64,000 nt of DNA from Pararge aegeria. Lineage: Eukaryota > Arthropoda > Insecta > Lepidoptera > Nymphalidae. The stretch's first letter is position 1. Each line of letters starts with the position of its first letter. The notes beneath the pieces are model-generated. The model worked only from the letters and a program-made list of their open reading frames with translations. It searched no databases and had not been told where the DNA came from. The stretch lies in assembly GCF_905163445.1 (NCBI RefSeq), contig NC_053190.1, forward strand, positions 3,598,501 to 3,662,500. Direction: 5' to 3'. The position numbers and the translations under genes were made by a program. This document shows positions 33,195 to 43,400 of the stretch, one piece after another.

Positions 33195-33425
33195 ATGAAT
33201 GAATGGATGTATACACTTTTATTGTTCACCAACATCGATCACTAAAAAGCACCCAATCACAAATGTTCAATTGGGCGTTTATTTCGTGAGGACGTTTTTT
33301 CGACGCTGATTGTGTATCTATTTTTATTAGTGATCGATGTTCACCAAAAGTACAGAGATATAAACATAGAGCAAGAGAGTACAATTTGGTGGCCTTATCG
33401 CTACATAGCGATTTCTTCCAGGCAA
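33195..33425 (-). mobile_element. LINE 3' tail (T3), split by a MITE
   Basis: The minus strand carries GGTTGCCTGGAAGAAATCGC, TATGTAGCGATAAGGCCACC, AATTGTACTCTC and, after the MITE, ACAATAAAAGTGTATAC with (ATTC)n. This is a 5'-truncated LINE end. Confidence 0.6.
33233..33339 (+). mobile_element. 107-bp MITE with 8-bp target duplication
   Basis: Terminal inverted repeats CATCGATCACTA and TAGTGATCGATG, directly flanked on both sides by TTCACCAA (33225-33232 and 33340-33347). An exact 8-bp duplication points to a hAT-type mechanism. It sits inside a LINE 3' tail. Confidence 0.8.
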
Positions 33426-33524
33426 CCAAAGGCGTAAAAGGGGAAAAAAATAGGTTTGTGATGGTAGCCTTTTTTGCATTTATTTACATTTTCTTTAATT
33501 ACTTGCCATGTTAAGTTATATTAT

Positions 33525-33890
33525 TCATTATCGCTCGGACTTCATCCGCGTATAAGTCAACCTTAAAAGATAGACATAAGTAGTAACGGCCTGTTTGTTA
33601 GAACATTTAAAGGGAAACAACTTTTTCATACATAATTTTATCGAAACATACGCAGCGCACACAGCGAAAGCTCTCAAAAGGAAACAAAATCCCCGATTTT
33701 GAAACATTCTTCATTGGTGCTATGCTCCTATTGATCTTACGCTGATGATATATAGCTTATAGCTTTTCTCGATAAATGGGCTATCCAACACTGAAATAAT
33801 TTTTCCAATCGGACCAGTCGTTTCTGAGATCATCGCAAACAAACAAACAAATTCTTCAGCTTTATGTATTCGTATAAGATAAAAACAACA
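33525..33890 (+). repeat. Helitron-like dispersed repeat fragment
   Basis: Begins CGCTCGGACTTCATCCGCG and later has ATATAGCTTATAGCTTTTC, CGATAAATGGGCTATCCAAC and AATCGGACCAGTCGTTTC, ending in (CAAA)n. These phrases recur widely in moth and butterfly repeats. Ends are degraded. Confidence 0.4.
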
Positions 33891-33911
33891 TTATTATATT
33901 TTTTTTAAAAC

Positions 33912-34010
33912 TTGCACTTCACCTCTTGCGGGGCTTTTAAATGCCCAATTCGGTGGTCAGGGCTCCAGAGTAAGGAACCACCTCACTATACCTCCTTACT
34001 GTACGTACAT
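33912..34010 (-). pseudogene. Short LINE C-terminus fragment
   Basis: The minus strand has GTGAGGTGGTTCCTTACTCT, GGAGCCCTGACCACCGAATT and AAAAGCCCCGCAAGAGG, the terminal stretch of the same R2/R4-like LINE. Confidence 0.45.
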
Positions 34011-34094
34011 AAAAACAAAACTTCTTTTTTTAAAGAGTACCCTTGAGTAAATTAAAACATAACTTTTTTTTTAAACATTTTGTGTCACAACTTG

Positions 34095-34375
34095 TCCGAT
34101 TGTGATGCTTTTGAAATTGCCCAAGCAATCGGCGGTCCGGGCTCCAGAGGAATGGAACGTAGTCTATCCCGCTGGCCAGGTGCGGATTGGTAGACTCCTT
34201 ACGGCCTTGAGAACAATATGGCGAACTCTCAGGCATCAGGCATCTCAGGTTTCTGTCACTGTTAAGGCTAGTTATATTTAAATTGATTAAATTAAAAAGA
34301 TTATCCTCATGTCGCATAGTTATGTCAAAAATCATAGCACGGCGCACTGATCGATCGACTAGCACTATATCAGGT
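34095..34375 (-). pseudogene. Same LINE C-terminus, split by a SINE
   Basis: The minus strand reads DRSVRRAMIFDITMRHEDNL, is interrupted by a SINE-B fragment (about 34160-34295), and resumes FLWSPDRRLLGQF. Same family as 3290-3690. The apparent 111-codon ORF is a chance fusion across LINE and SINE. Confidence 0.55.
34160..34295 (-). mobile_element. SINE-B fragment inside a LINE ORF
   Basis: CGCTGGCCAGGTGCGGATTG, GAACTCTCAGGCATCAGG and TTTCTGTCACTGTTAAGGC. Interrupts the LINE fragment 34095-34375 in the same orientation. Confidence 0.5.
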
Positions 34376-34461
34376 ATATAATTGTTAGCATTTTTATTAC
34401 TAAGCTCCCGAAGCGCTGATAGCTGTAGATATAATCATCATCATCATCTTCATTATAAACC

Positions 34462-34600
34462 AGTGGCGTGCACTTCATATATACACAAAAGCAGTGCCTA
34501 CCCAAATGAATTTATATAACTCGTATTGGATGGGAATTTTTCCATTTTATGCCATGTACTAGCTTTATACGTATCCTGGTCAAAGACCCTGTGCACGCCA
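34462..34600 (+). mobile_element. GTGGCGTGCAC MITE, uninterrupted
   Basis: AGTGGCGTGCACTTCATATA at the start, AAAGCAGTGCCTACCC within, and AGACCCTGTGCACGCC at the end. About 139 bp, no coding capacity. Confidence 0.6.
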
Positions 34601-35569
34601 ATGTTATCAACCAGGGCCCAATGCAGGGTACGGGTCTCCGCTCAGAATAAGAATGGTTTGGGTCGAAGTCCATCGCGCTGGCCAAGTGTGGATCTGTGAA
34701 AACACTATGGAGAAAACTTACCCAAAGAGTATACAAACAGACCATGTCGACGCGATTTGTGGTATCACCTACTGAAAATCAGCGTTGCAGTTTTCTTGGT
34801 TAGTAGTTGGCTACTTTGATAAATCAAATCCAGTGATGATTACTTACAAGATTATTTGATTCGTCTTGTACGATAATACAATACAATTCCAGAACTCTTA
34901 TCGTTAACCCTTCAACACCATATTTTTCTACCATTTCCCGCCTTCCATCCTCCATTCTTCTTTTAATTTTTTCACCTCCCCGGTAAACGTTCTGATTGGC
35001 CGAAGGGAAAGCGCGGGGAAACATTAATTTTATATTGACCAATCGCCGACGACGACGGTATTTCTTCGACTTAAGATCAAAAATATTGCAAGTATCGTAT
35101 CACAGATTATTAATGACAGCAAATCATGTCAATACCTACTGCCATGGTGCTGCAACACGTGAGGAGGTGACCCATTGATCAATTCAACATACATTTTAAT
35201 TATTTAAGTGGTTTTTTCTCTCTTCTTTATATAATTATTTGTATAAACCGGTAAAATTAGCTAGCCAATAATGAAATTATGTACCCAACTTAAAAGCTAT
35301 TTTACTTTGAACTACGAGTACATCGATGGGATGGGATTGTATGGCCAGCTGAATGATTTTAGCTGGCCTTTGTTCGAAATTTAAAGTTAATTGGCGCATT
35401 TTAATTTTGCAATGCAATTTTGCAATTTTATTATTCGACCGGTTCAACTTTTTAGTTTTCAATATTTCGCGCATGGTACCGTTGATATATAAATATTGCG
35501 TCGATTCAATTTAAACGTTCTTTATTCAAATATGCTTATTTCCAACCGACTGAATTTAAAGCAGATTTT

Positions 35570-36130
35570 AGTGGCTTCGGTGGTACACCTTTGAGCGCTG
35601 TGATGTAGAGTTTATATATGAGTGGTCCCGGGTTCGAACCTCAGCTGCCATAATTTCGGAACTATCTGAATTTCTCCTAGTCTGGTACGGTGGCTAGTTA
35701 ATCTCCTTAACGACAAAGACGGGTATGGGTTTACTCACAGAATTAAGAACTCACAGAAGCCGTGTACACGACTAATATTGAAGCATCACTAGCAACTCCA
35801 CTTTAGTAGTGTTTCTCGAAGGGGCCGCTAGTCACTTCATTTTGTTTAGCAGTTGACAGTAATTAATGAAATAGGGAAAATGGGAAAATGTTTGTGAGCT
35901 AGCAACTTTCCGCGGCTGTGAATCAAGTCGAGCGCGTGGCGTTTTCACTGTCTCATTTGGACACAATCCGCTCACTGCTTGCTAAAATGGCTGAATTTGG
36001 GTTCTGAATATTCTCAATTCTGTGGGTTAAATATAACTGTCTTAGGCCCCAAAAGATTAGCCTGCTGCCATCTTAGACTGTATCATACTTACCTTACTAG
36101 CAGATTAGATTTCAGTCACGGGCTATAATA
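35570..36130 (+). mobile_element. SINE-C split by a MITE
   Basis: The 5' half has a tRNA-like head with GGTCCCGGGTTCGAACCTC (B-box) and CTGGTACGGTGGCTAGTTA. The 3' half has CTGCTGCCATCTTAGACTG and GATTTCAGTCACGGGCTA. The MITE 35736-36024 lies between. Confidence 0.65.
35736..36024 (+). mobile_element. 289-bp MITE inside a SINE
   Basis: Ends CACAGAATTAAGAA and, complemented, CACAGAATTGAGAA (13 of 14 match). It interrupts a SINE-C copy whose halves lie at 35570-35735 and 36025-36130. No clean target duplication is visible. Confidence 0.6.
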
Positions 36131-36177
36131 GGTGTTTAGGAATAATTAGTAGGTACGTATATTAGTATTAGGTTGAT

Positions 36178-36345
36178 TCGTTGGAAAAGAGCAACTACTG
36201 AGGTTTTTTTTGCCGGCTCTTCTCGGTAGAATCTGCTTTCCTAACCGGTGGTGGAGTAACTACATACATACATACCTGACGTTTCATAAGTGCTTATAAA
36301 GTAGACCTCCTTGAAAGAAATAAATTTGAATTTTGAATTTTATTA
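36178..36345 (+). mobile_element. CR1-like LINE 3' end (T1)
   Basis: TTGGAAAAGAGCAACTACTG, CCGGTGGTGGAGTAACTAC, TGACGTTTCATAAGTGC and a TTTGAATTTTGAATTT tail. Confidence 0.55.
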
Positions 36346-36989
36346 GGAATTTCAGTAATTTTAATTTTTGAAGGTTGTGAAATAAATTACTGCGCCATCT
36401 AGCGTAATTCTGCTGAAACGCTACGTGACAAACGTTGAGTCGACTAACAAACATTGAACATCGTAGTTACATTAATTTCCGTTAGATGGAGTAACTTACA
36501 AAAATAAAACGAGCGATTGATTTTATATAATGTTAATAATTTTTAATATTACTGGAAAGAACATTTTATAAAGGTGAGATGTTTTCAACCTTACCGAATG
36601 TAACTTTTCATTGGTGTGGAGTAAAGGGGCATTGTGACCTCCTAGAAAGTCCAATTTCTATCTAGATTTTGTGCTCCGTTCATATCGTACCTACCGAACT
36701 TTATTCCGTAGGTAGGTAGGTACCTACCTTGTAAAATATAATTCGGAGAATCAAATAAAAAAAATAGTGCGCGGATTCCCTCCGCGCGGAAAATTATGAA
36801 CTGAAACTTCGTAATTTGGAAATGAAAATAATTACAATTCACAACTGATCGCATATTCTAATTAACATTTTCGAGTGGAGAAATATCCAAATCTCTAAAG
36901 TAAGGTACGAAATGTTTGAGTTCTATTTCCTGCTCAATCAATGAGTAGTATATTGTCACGTTTGGCTTTTTAACGTTCTCGGTACTCAC

Positions 36990-37212
36990 TCTGATGTTCC
37001 GTGGCTGATTTCCTTTTCTTCGCTGTCACTGATCCTGATTCCTGCGACGTTAATTGTAGAAGGATCAGCAGTCGTAGAAGGATCACTAGTTCTATTCAAC
37101 GACTCTTTTTCCTGCTCCGCCCACGTGAGTGCTCTGTAATCACGATAGGTAATATTGTGAAATTTTCTTTCATGGACCTCTTGGGAAGTGCTTGTGGTTG
37201 CCTCGTCTCGCC
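36990..37212 (-). CDS. Candidate internal coding exon of an unknown gene
   Basis: Unidentified. On the minus strand an acceptor ACATTTTCCAG precedes and a donor A|GTGAGT follows a 223-bp segment that is open in one frame for 73 codons. It has no ATG, as expected for an internal exon. The translation is hydrophilic and rich in Ser, Thr, Glu and Asp (EATTSTSQEV, RDYRALTWAEQEKESL, SDPSTTADPSTI, RISDSEEKEIS), unlike the Lys/Ile/Phe-rich chance ORFs around it. It contains two N-x-S/T sites (NIT, NRT). Phase is 1 at entry and 2 at exit. A possible upstream exon with donor near 37290 would put a stop in frame, so the preceding exon is not located. It may belong to a host gene or an old transposon. 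The opposite-strand 129-codon frame is its shadow or chance. Confidence 0.35.
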
Positions 37213-37407
37213 CTGGAAAATGTATGTGAATGCGTCATTATGTAATTTCAAAAGAAAAAACCTAACAATCAATTTATACTCACAAGAGACGTACCTTAAA
37301 TCCGTGGCATTGTCCGTGGGTTGGTTTTCTCTATTTTTTTACAGTGGTTATTCACTAAAGTTTAAAGTAAAAAATACTCGCCTTTTTTAGTTATACATAT
37401 TTCAAAA

Positions 37408-37416
37408 CAAAGCAAA
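37408..37416 (-). terminator. Pol III T-run terminator of 5S gene
   Basis: On the minus strand the 5S 3' end GGCTT runs into TTTTTGC. Five or more Ts after the gene is the usual RNA polymerase III stop. Confidence 0.7.
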
Positions 37417-37536
37417 AAGCCAACATCACGCGGTGTTCCCAGGCGGTCACCCATCCAAGTACTGACCGCGCCCGATGTTGCTTAACTTCGGTGATCGGAC
37501 GAGAACCGGTGTATTCAACATGGTATGGACGTTGGC
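37417..37536 (-). rRNA. 5S rRNA: 5S ribosomal RNA
   Basis: The reverse complement of this 120-bp segment begins GCCAACGTCCATACCATG and runs to GTGATGTTGGCTT, the layout of insect 5S rRNA. The internal Pol III promoter is present: A box around AGTTAAGCAACATCGGG and C box around TGGATGGGTGACCGCC. The terminal helix pairs GCCAACG with the 3' end TGTTGGC. Transcription would run leftward and meet a run of five Ts directly after the gene (37412-37416), a normal Pol III terminator. The 5' flank is AT-rich with TATA-like sequence in the first 30 bases (AATTCATAATAACT). No disabling change is seen. It stands alone here, not in a visible tandem array; it could be a functional dispersed gene or a well-preserved pseudogene copy. 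Confidence 0.92.
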
Positions 37537-38029
37537 GACAGTTATTATGAATTACACAATCAGAATATGACAATCTGTCAGATAATATAAATATCCACTA
37601 ATGGTAGCGATAAACGTTTAACGCAACCTTGTCAAAAACTCTTATACACCAAGACACTACATAAGTACATGCAAATTCGTACATTCAACTAAAATGCCAT
37701 GACATGGGTCACCTAATTATCAAGGCGGCGTAATACCAACACTAAACGCAGTATTACTATAATGTTGTTTAAGATTATACTTTTCGTGATTTTCACGTTT
37801 CGACTTGTGCGTGACGTGTTGCGCTTCGACTGTGTAGGCTGTTATAAATATCTACATAATATACACCCATTCTATACATATTATGGTGTTCTCTACTTTT
37901 TCGTCTTCCTCTCTGTCTGCCCATATGCCTTGCAACATGCTGTTATCTGTAAAGAATTATGTCTTTGATCTCCGACAATATTCATCAGATCTTCATTAAT
38001 CATCGTTCTTGTACACTGCACTGTCAAAA

Positions 38030-38165
38030 AATAAAGAATCATTAAAATTTGTGCAAATTTAACGGAGATATGAAGTAAAATCGATAAAAAATTTCATCCC
38101 ATTTCCCGAAGGAAACTTATTGTTTATCGGGTTAAAAAGTATCCTATTATTTATTTATTAGTATA
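38030..38165 (+). repeat. Dispersed repeat fragment shared with 53440-53700
   Basis: Both copies contain GGAGATATGAAGTAAAATCG (or a close variant), TTTCATCCC, an AAC block and GGGATAAAAAGTATCCTAT-like sequence. A transposon remnant is likely; class unknown. Confidence 0.35.
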
Positions 38166-38224
38166 TATATAGTTAGCTCACAAGCCAACTTTTGAGGCAG
38201 GGATAAACAGTGGCGTCATACCTG

Positions 38225-38455
38225 CATCAAAGTCAAAGTCCAAGTCAAAGTCAAATATTTCTTTATTCAAATATGCATTTTTTTATATGATCATATACAA
38301 ATTTTTATGTTCTTAACGATTATGTTCTATTTAAGAAGCAACCTGGTTAGAGCAATTGTTCACACCCAAGCTTTTTTATCGTTTACGTAATCCTTTATAC
38401 TATAATAGGACTTTTCTATAAGCTTTCGCTTAATACAAACCTTGAACTTCTTTAG
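38225..38455 (-). mobile_element. LINE 3' end (T2), internally deleted
   Basis: Plus-strand AAGTCAAAGTCAAATATTTC tail, then jumps to TTCACACCCAAGCTTTTTTA and ACTATAATAGGACTTTTCTA. Confidence 0.5.
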
Positions 38456-38654
38456 AGTCATCCCCAATATAGCAACCAGTAATTTATAGTAAAATAGTAT
38501 ACAATTTCCTTTAAATGACTTGCTTATTTAATAGAAATAGTGCACTGCAAGTCTATTTTTGCTTCTAACGTTCAAATTATTGCAGTCACATTTTCCCTTA
38601 AATTTTGATATATTTTTGTGAAAGGCCCTAATAGGCCCTTTTAGGCCTTGACTT

Positions 38655-38795
38655 CTCTCATCATCATCACATCAACCCATTATCGGCCCACTAAAGAGCA
38701 CGGCTCTCCTCCCACAGTGAGGGGTAGACTCCACACATCTTTGAGAACATTATGTAGAACTCTCGTCTCTCAGGCAGTCTCAGGGGGGTCACTCA
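38655..38795 (-). mobile_element. SINE-B 3' part
   Basis: TCATCATCATCACATCAACC, CATTATCGGCCCACTAAAGA and ACATCTTTGAGAACATTATG. Confidence 0.5.
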
Positions 38796-39264
38796 CCCCT
38801 AAGTGAAGCCGATCTATCACCGCTTCTCTACTCTACTTATCATAAACCTTACACATTACAAAATTGTTACTTTGTAAGTGGTAGAGAAGAGGAAAAGAAA
38901 AACAATCACTGTTCCATTGAGAGACAAAAAAAAAGTTTTAAATAGAGCTGTGGTAGAGTCACTAACTGACTTGATGTTAATAAACAAACAAAGCCTACTT
39001 GAAAAAAATAATGACCAAATCTATATTCAACTACAATTGATTGACCAAATCTATATTAACCCAGTATATCACTAACAATTCGCGTGATTGTCTACAAAAA
39101 CTGGCAGAACATCAAAAATATTTTAAAAGCAAAAAAAAATTGGCAAACAAATAGCCAGCTTTTTGTCTTCTAATGATTATTTTTGTGTAACCAATATTCG
39201 TGGAAAATTTTTACTTATTCTTTTTCGTATAATCGAAATTGGTATTCCCGTTAAACTTTTTAAG

Positions 39265-39398
39265 TTTTATTTATTTAAACTCTTTAAATGTATACCACTA
39301 CACAGTTAGGAAAATAAAGGACGAATAGAGAAAACCACCAACCAAAAACTGGAGTAGAATACAAAAGGCCTTATCGCTTAAAAGCGATCATAAGTTTT
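39265..39398 (-). mobile_element. LINE 3' tail (T3)
   Basis: AACTCTTTAAATGTATACCA, TAGAATACAAAAGGCCTTAT and CGCTTAAAAGCGATCA. Confidence 0.4.
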
Positions 39399-39609
39399 CT
39401 GATATTACGAAGTTTTTAAATTTGCCAAATAATCATTACATGATTTTGACCTTTATAGCATATATTGCTAGAGTTTAGTGTGTACCTTAAAATGTTAAAT
39501 TTTAAATTAATATATATATAAAAATAACTTATTGCACATTACAAAAAGTACTTAAATCCATATACAAAGCTGATTACGCAGAAATGAAAAAAAGATAAAC
39601 TGCCTTGTG

Positions 39610-39810
39610 TTTTGTGTTTTCCTGAAGAATTATCTCTGGTCTGTTCTTGTCGGAGGATACAGCCAAGCGATTTAGCGTTCCATTGCGTAGAAACCGAGGT
39701 TTGGGGGCTTAATATAATGGACAGGTTATCATTTTAGACTGCATCGTCGTTTACCACCACGTAACATTACAGTCAAGGGCTAGCTTGTCAAGGGCTAGCA
39801 GAATCCGGGC
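39610..39810 (+). mobile_element. SINE-C 3' part
   Basis: CTGAAGAATTATCTCTGGTC, AGCGATTTAGCGTTCC, TTTTAGACTGCATCGTCG and a repeated CAAGGGCTAGC. Confidence 0.5.
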
Positions 39811-39844
39811 TATGCATTATAAGTATTGTTAGCCACGTTTTTGG

Positions 39845-40248
39845 TAATGTTCTAACCCTGACGATAAAATAACAACCGACAACGTGTCCCAACAATACAC
39901 ACACACGCAACATACACAGCGTCTTCGCCGGCGAAGACGAGGGCCCCGATTTCTGACGTCATCCGGACGTGGATCCTTACCACGGTCACGGGGGCGTTCG
40001 GACTAAACAATGATTAGTCCAAAAGTCCACCAACAGTCAGATTAACGTCGAACCGAGCCGAGGTCCGAGTCCTCGCAGGAGGCACCCTCGGGTCGACGTC
40101 TCCCATACTCCCCCCGATGTCGTCGAGCCCTGGGGCTCTTCTCATGGCGAGCTTTCGCGCTCGCCCCACTCGGGACGGGACGCCGTAGCAACCCCTTAGG
40201 TGGTTATCGGCAAGTGTCCTTCCGAAAAAGCAAAAGTAATGTTCTAAC
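39845..40248 (-). mobile_element. Truncated retroelement with 12-bp target duplication
   Basis: A GC-rich insert of about 380 bp lies between two copies of TAATGTTCTAAC (39845-39856 and 40237-40248). The minus strand holds an open frame ending RAPGLDDIGGSMGDVDPRVP and FDVNLTVGGLLD, then an untranslated stretch. A duplication of 12 bp and the truncated coding end fit a 5'-truncated non-LTR retrotransposon. Clade not recognised. Confidence 0.55.
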
Positions 40249-40496
40249 GCTTCTATCAAGGTCATTTTTCTTATTAAGAATTGGCCACGGTATTTTCATT
40301 GTTAACGCTACAAAATCACTCATAAGGTAGGTTGTTAGAGCGTTTTAGATCAAAACACATTCGTTAGTTTTGGATACGCTGGAATTATTAACATAGTTTG
40401 TTTACAAAAAGACAGGATGTTTAATAGCCAATGGGAATAGAATAAAGCTTTAAATATATGGAAGTAACTTAATAAATAACCAGGATAATGACATAA

Positions 40497-40765
40497 GCAT
40501 CATCATCAACGTTATAAAACTATGACCGGCCTACTACAAGGCACGGATCTCCTGTCAGAATTAGGCCGATTTGGGCCGTAATCACCACGCTTGCCAAGAG
40601 CGGATTGGCAGGCCTTTGAGTACATTATCGAGAACTTGCATGCAGGTTTCATCGCGATGCTTTCCACCACCGTTAAAATGAAAGGTAATATAATTGTTTA
40701 AAACGCACATAACTCCAAAAAGTTAAAGTTGCGTACCGGGGATGGAACCCGGTCCCTCCGAAAGA
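40497..40765 (-). mobile_element. SINE-B
   Basis: CATCATCATCAACGTTATAA, GACCGGCCTACTACAAGGCA, AACTTGCATGCAGGTTTC and GATGGAACCCGGTCCCTCC. Confidence 0.6.
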
Positions 40766-40904
40766 AAAATTTGTATATAATAATATTATCTATATTAAAC
40801 AAAACATTAGTAATTATAAACAAAAAGTCGATATAAACAATCGACTTACTAGAAACGGACATAAATTAGTGATACCGAAGGGATATATATAATAAAACAC
40901 ATTT

Positions 40905-41180
40905 AACCAATCGTGTTTGCTATACGATTGATGAAAGACAAGGCTGCTTGGAAGCAGGCCACTCCGCTCTCATCTCTCACAAAACAGAAAAATTCTAAAT
41001 ATTGTAAAACTATAAAATGATGTTGGAAAAGAGCAATCTGCTGAATTTCTTGCCGGCTCTTCTCAGTGGAATCTGCCTTCCGAACCGGTGGTAGAGTCAC
41101 TACAAACAGACTGACTTGACGTTTCAAAAGTGCTTATAAACTAAGTAGTGAGTAAGTGCCTACTTGAAATGAATTTAGAC
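40905..41180 (+). mobile_element. CR1-like LINE 3' end (T1)
   Basis: GACAAGGCTGCTTGGAAGCA, GTTGGAAAAGAGCAATCTGC, CGGTGGTAGAGTCACTAC and TTGACGTTTCAAAAGTGC, in T1 order. Confidence 0.6.
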
Positions 41181-41189
41181 CTTTTTTCA

Positions 41190-43400
41190 CATTAGGCTAT
41201 CACCGCTTAGCTTTAGCCTATATCTATATATATATATATATGTTAAAACTTCAACAGGTCTATTTCTGTACATTGAAAAAACTATAAAATAAAATTTTAA
41301 AAGGCACACTAATTAGATACTAAAGCAAAAATAATATGTTACTTAATTGCTACATGAAATAATTGTTTCTTACGAGTATGCCGCATAATAAAATCCCGTA
41401 TAGCAAAGCCAGCAAAACTATGTATTTGTTGTAGCGTACAATATTATTTCTTTATACTATTCATAAATTACCTAACTATACAAAGATAAACGAATATTTT
41501 TCTATAATATGTCTATACGGTTGTTTTTATGTAATTAATCTTCAGTTTTACTTTTATCACAATTATTTACAAGTATTATGAAGATTATCTTCTTCATAAT
41601 ACTTGTAAATTAAGTGTAACTAGAACCTAATTTTGAAATCCTGCTTTACACGAGGATAATATTAATTAATGTTTTACTAAATTAATGTCTATTATACTTA
41701 ATTAACATTTTCTATCTAACTTTCTTTTTAATAATTTGTTAAGAGATTAAATAAAAAAGTGCCTGATGTACCTTAATGAATATTATTAAATAAGTGTGTT
41801 TTATCGTGAATTAATATTTTGTAAATAAATTAATTATTTGATTATATAAAATTAATTTAGCTTTCTAGCATATTTTTGTTTTCATAATAGGATATTTTTT
41901 GTTATACACATGTAAAATTACGCATGTAATGCAAATCGGTGCATTTGTTATGTTATGCGGGATTTGACCGTGAATTGTAGCTGGGTTTAGTTCTATAACC
42001 TTCCGGCATAAGGTTGCGATATAAATCCAGTGTTGGCAATTCTTTGTATGCAAATCTCTAAATTGTACTAAATTGGCAATCTTAAAATGGCGTTATCCAT
42101 TTCCACAAAGAACGTGGTGAAAAGGATAGCAATTCTTTAAACCTAATAGATTTGAAATGAGAGTGAGAAGGGAGAGGGAGTTTAGAGATTTGTGTACCTT
42201 GCCACTGAAGTCTGAAAGTACTGAATTAATTAATTTGAAATTTGGCATGATATCAGTTGTTACTTTGAGGTAAAGCAAAGGATACTTTTTATCTACGAGT
42301 ATAGGGGCGCAAATCGCCACCTGTCGGCAATAATTGGCAACTATTGATATTTATGTTTTAGTTTATCGTTAAAGTGAATATTTTATTATAGAAATATCTG
42401 AAATATATCAGTTTTGAATTCAAATAGTTATTTGTAAACATAAGACCGTTACTTATTAGGGCCTGATATTTAATAGACACTGTTTTGACTGTTTGAATGT
42501 TTTCAAGATGTTTGATGTTCCATTTATTGTTAAACTACTTTATTTACTGTGAAAATGTTCAAATTAATATCCTATACAATTAATATCATTATTCTGTATC
42601 AAACTTTATTATTTACTTCATTTTATAAATGATTAATAATATTAAGTAATTTAAATTGATTAAAACATTTATTATAAATATTAAGGAGTATTTTAAGAAT
42701 TATTTTGGAGTACCTAATTTAATTTGTTTGTTTCAAAAGAAGTTGTATTTGCTATATCCGTTTTAGCCATTGTAAGGAAACTATAAAAGCGTTTAATTTA
42801 TGTAAAACGGCTCTGTTCTATACTAGCAATTGTGCGAAAATAAACTACGTGATATTTAGTACGTTATTTTATTATAATGGACACCGAGCGTGAAAACCCT
42901 GGCGTATCGCCGACAAGTACGATTGTAAAAATCTCTACGCTTGGTTTCTGATTTATTGAGGTAGGTTGTAAGGGTAGCAGTACGCTGCGTCCCGTTTACT
43001 CGGTCGAAGCCGCCGAACATAGCCGCCGCTAGTTAATATTAATATTCTCAATCAATCAATGAAATCTTTATTCAGTTTGGGCTATAGTTACAGCACTTAT
43101 GAACGTAATATAGTGTTAATTTTATAAATAAAATAATAACACTTAAATAAAAATTTAAAAAAAAACGATCAATAAATAATAATTAAAATAAGTTTATATT
43201 ACAGCCTTAAAATTAGATGTTTAATTAAATTTAGTGCTAAAGCATTAATATTTTTTATTGTTATATTATTATTATAAGAGGTTACTAGTTTAGATATAAT
43301 AATAGTAAACCTAGGTACCGTATGGTATGTATGTACATACATACATAAAATCAGTTAATACTACTTCGTATATTTTTTTATTTTTCTGCGCATTAACATG
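41190..43400. other. Long AT-rich stretch, no gene seen
   Basis: Only the 20-bp hairpin at 41565-41610 and a GC-rich patch near 42885-43030 (CGAAGCCGCCGAACATAGCC) stand out. Open frames are short and biased. Confidence 0.4.
41565..41610. repeat. Perfect 20-bp hairpin
   Basis: The left arm ATTTACAAGTATTATGAAGA (41565-41584) is exactly complementary to 41591-41610 across a 6-base loop TTATCT. Confidence 0.85.

Noticed and set aside
37001..37390. 129-codon plus-strand frame
   Set aside because: No known domain; it lies antisense to the better-supported minus-strand exon and next to the 5S gene, and its composition is Phe/Ser/Lys-rich as expected by chance.
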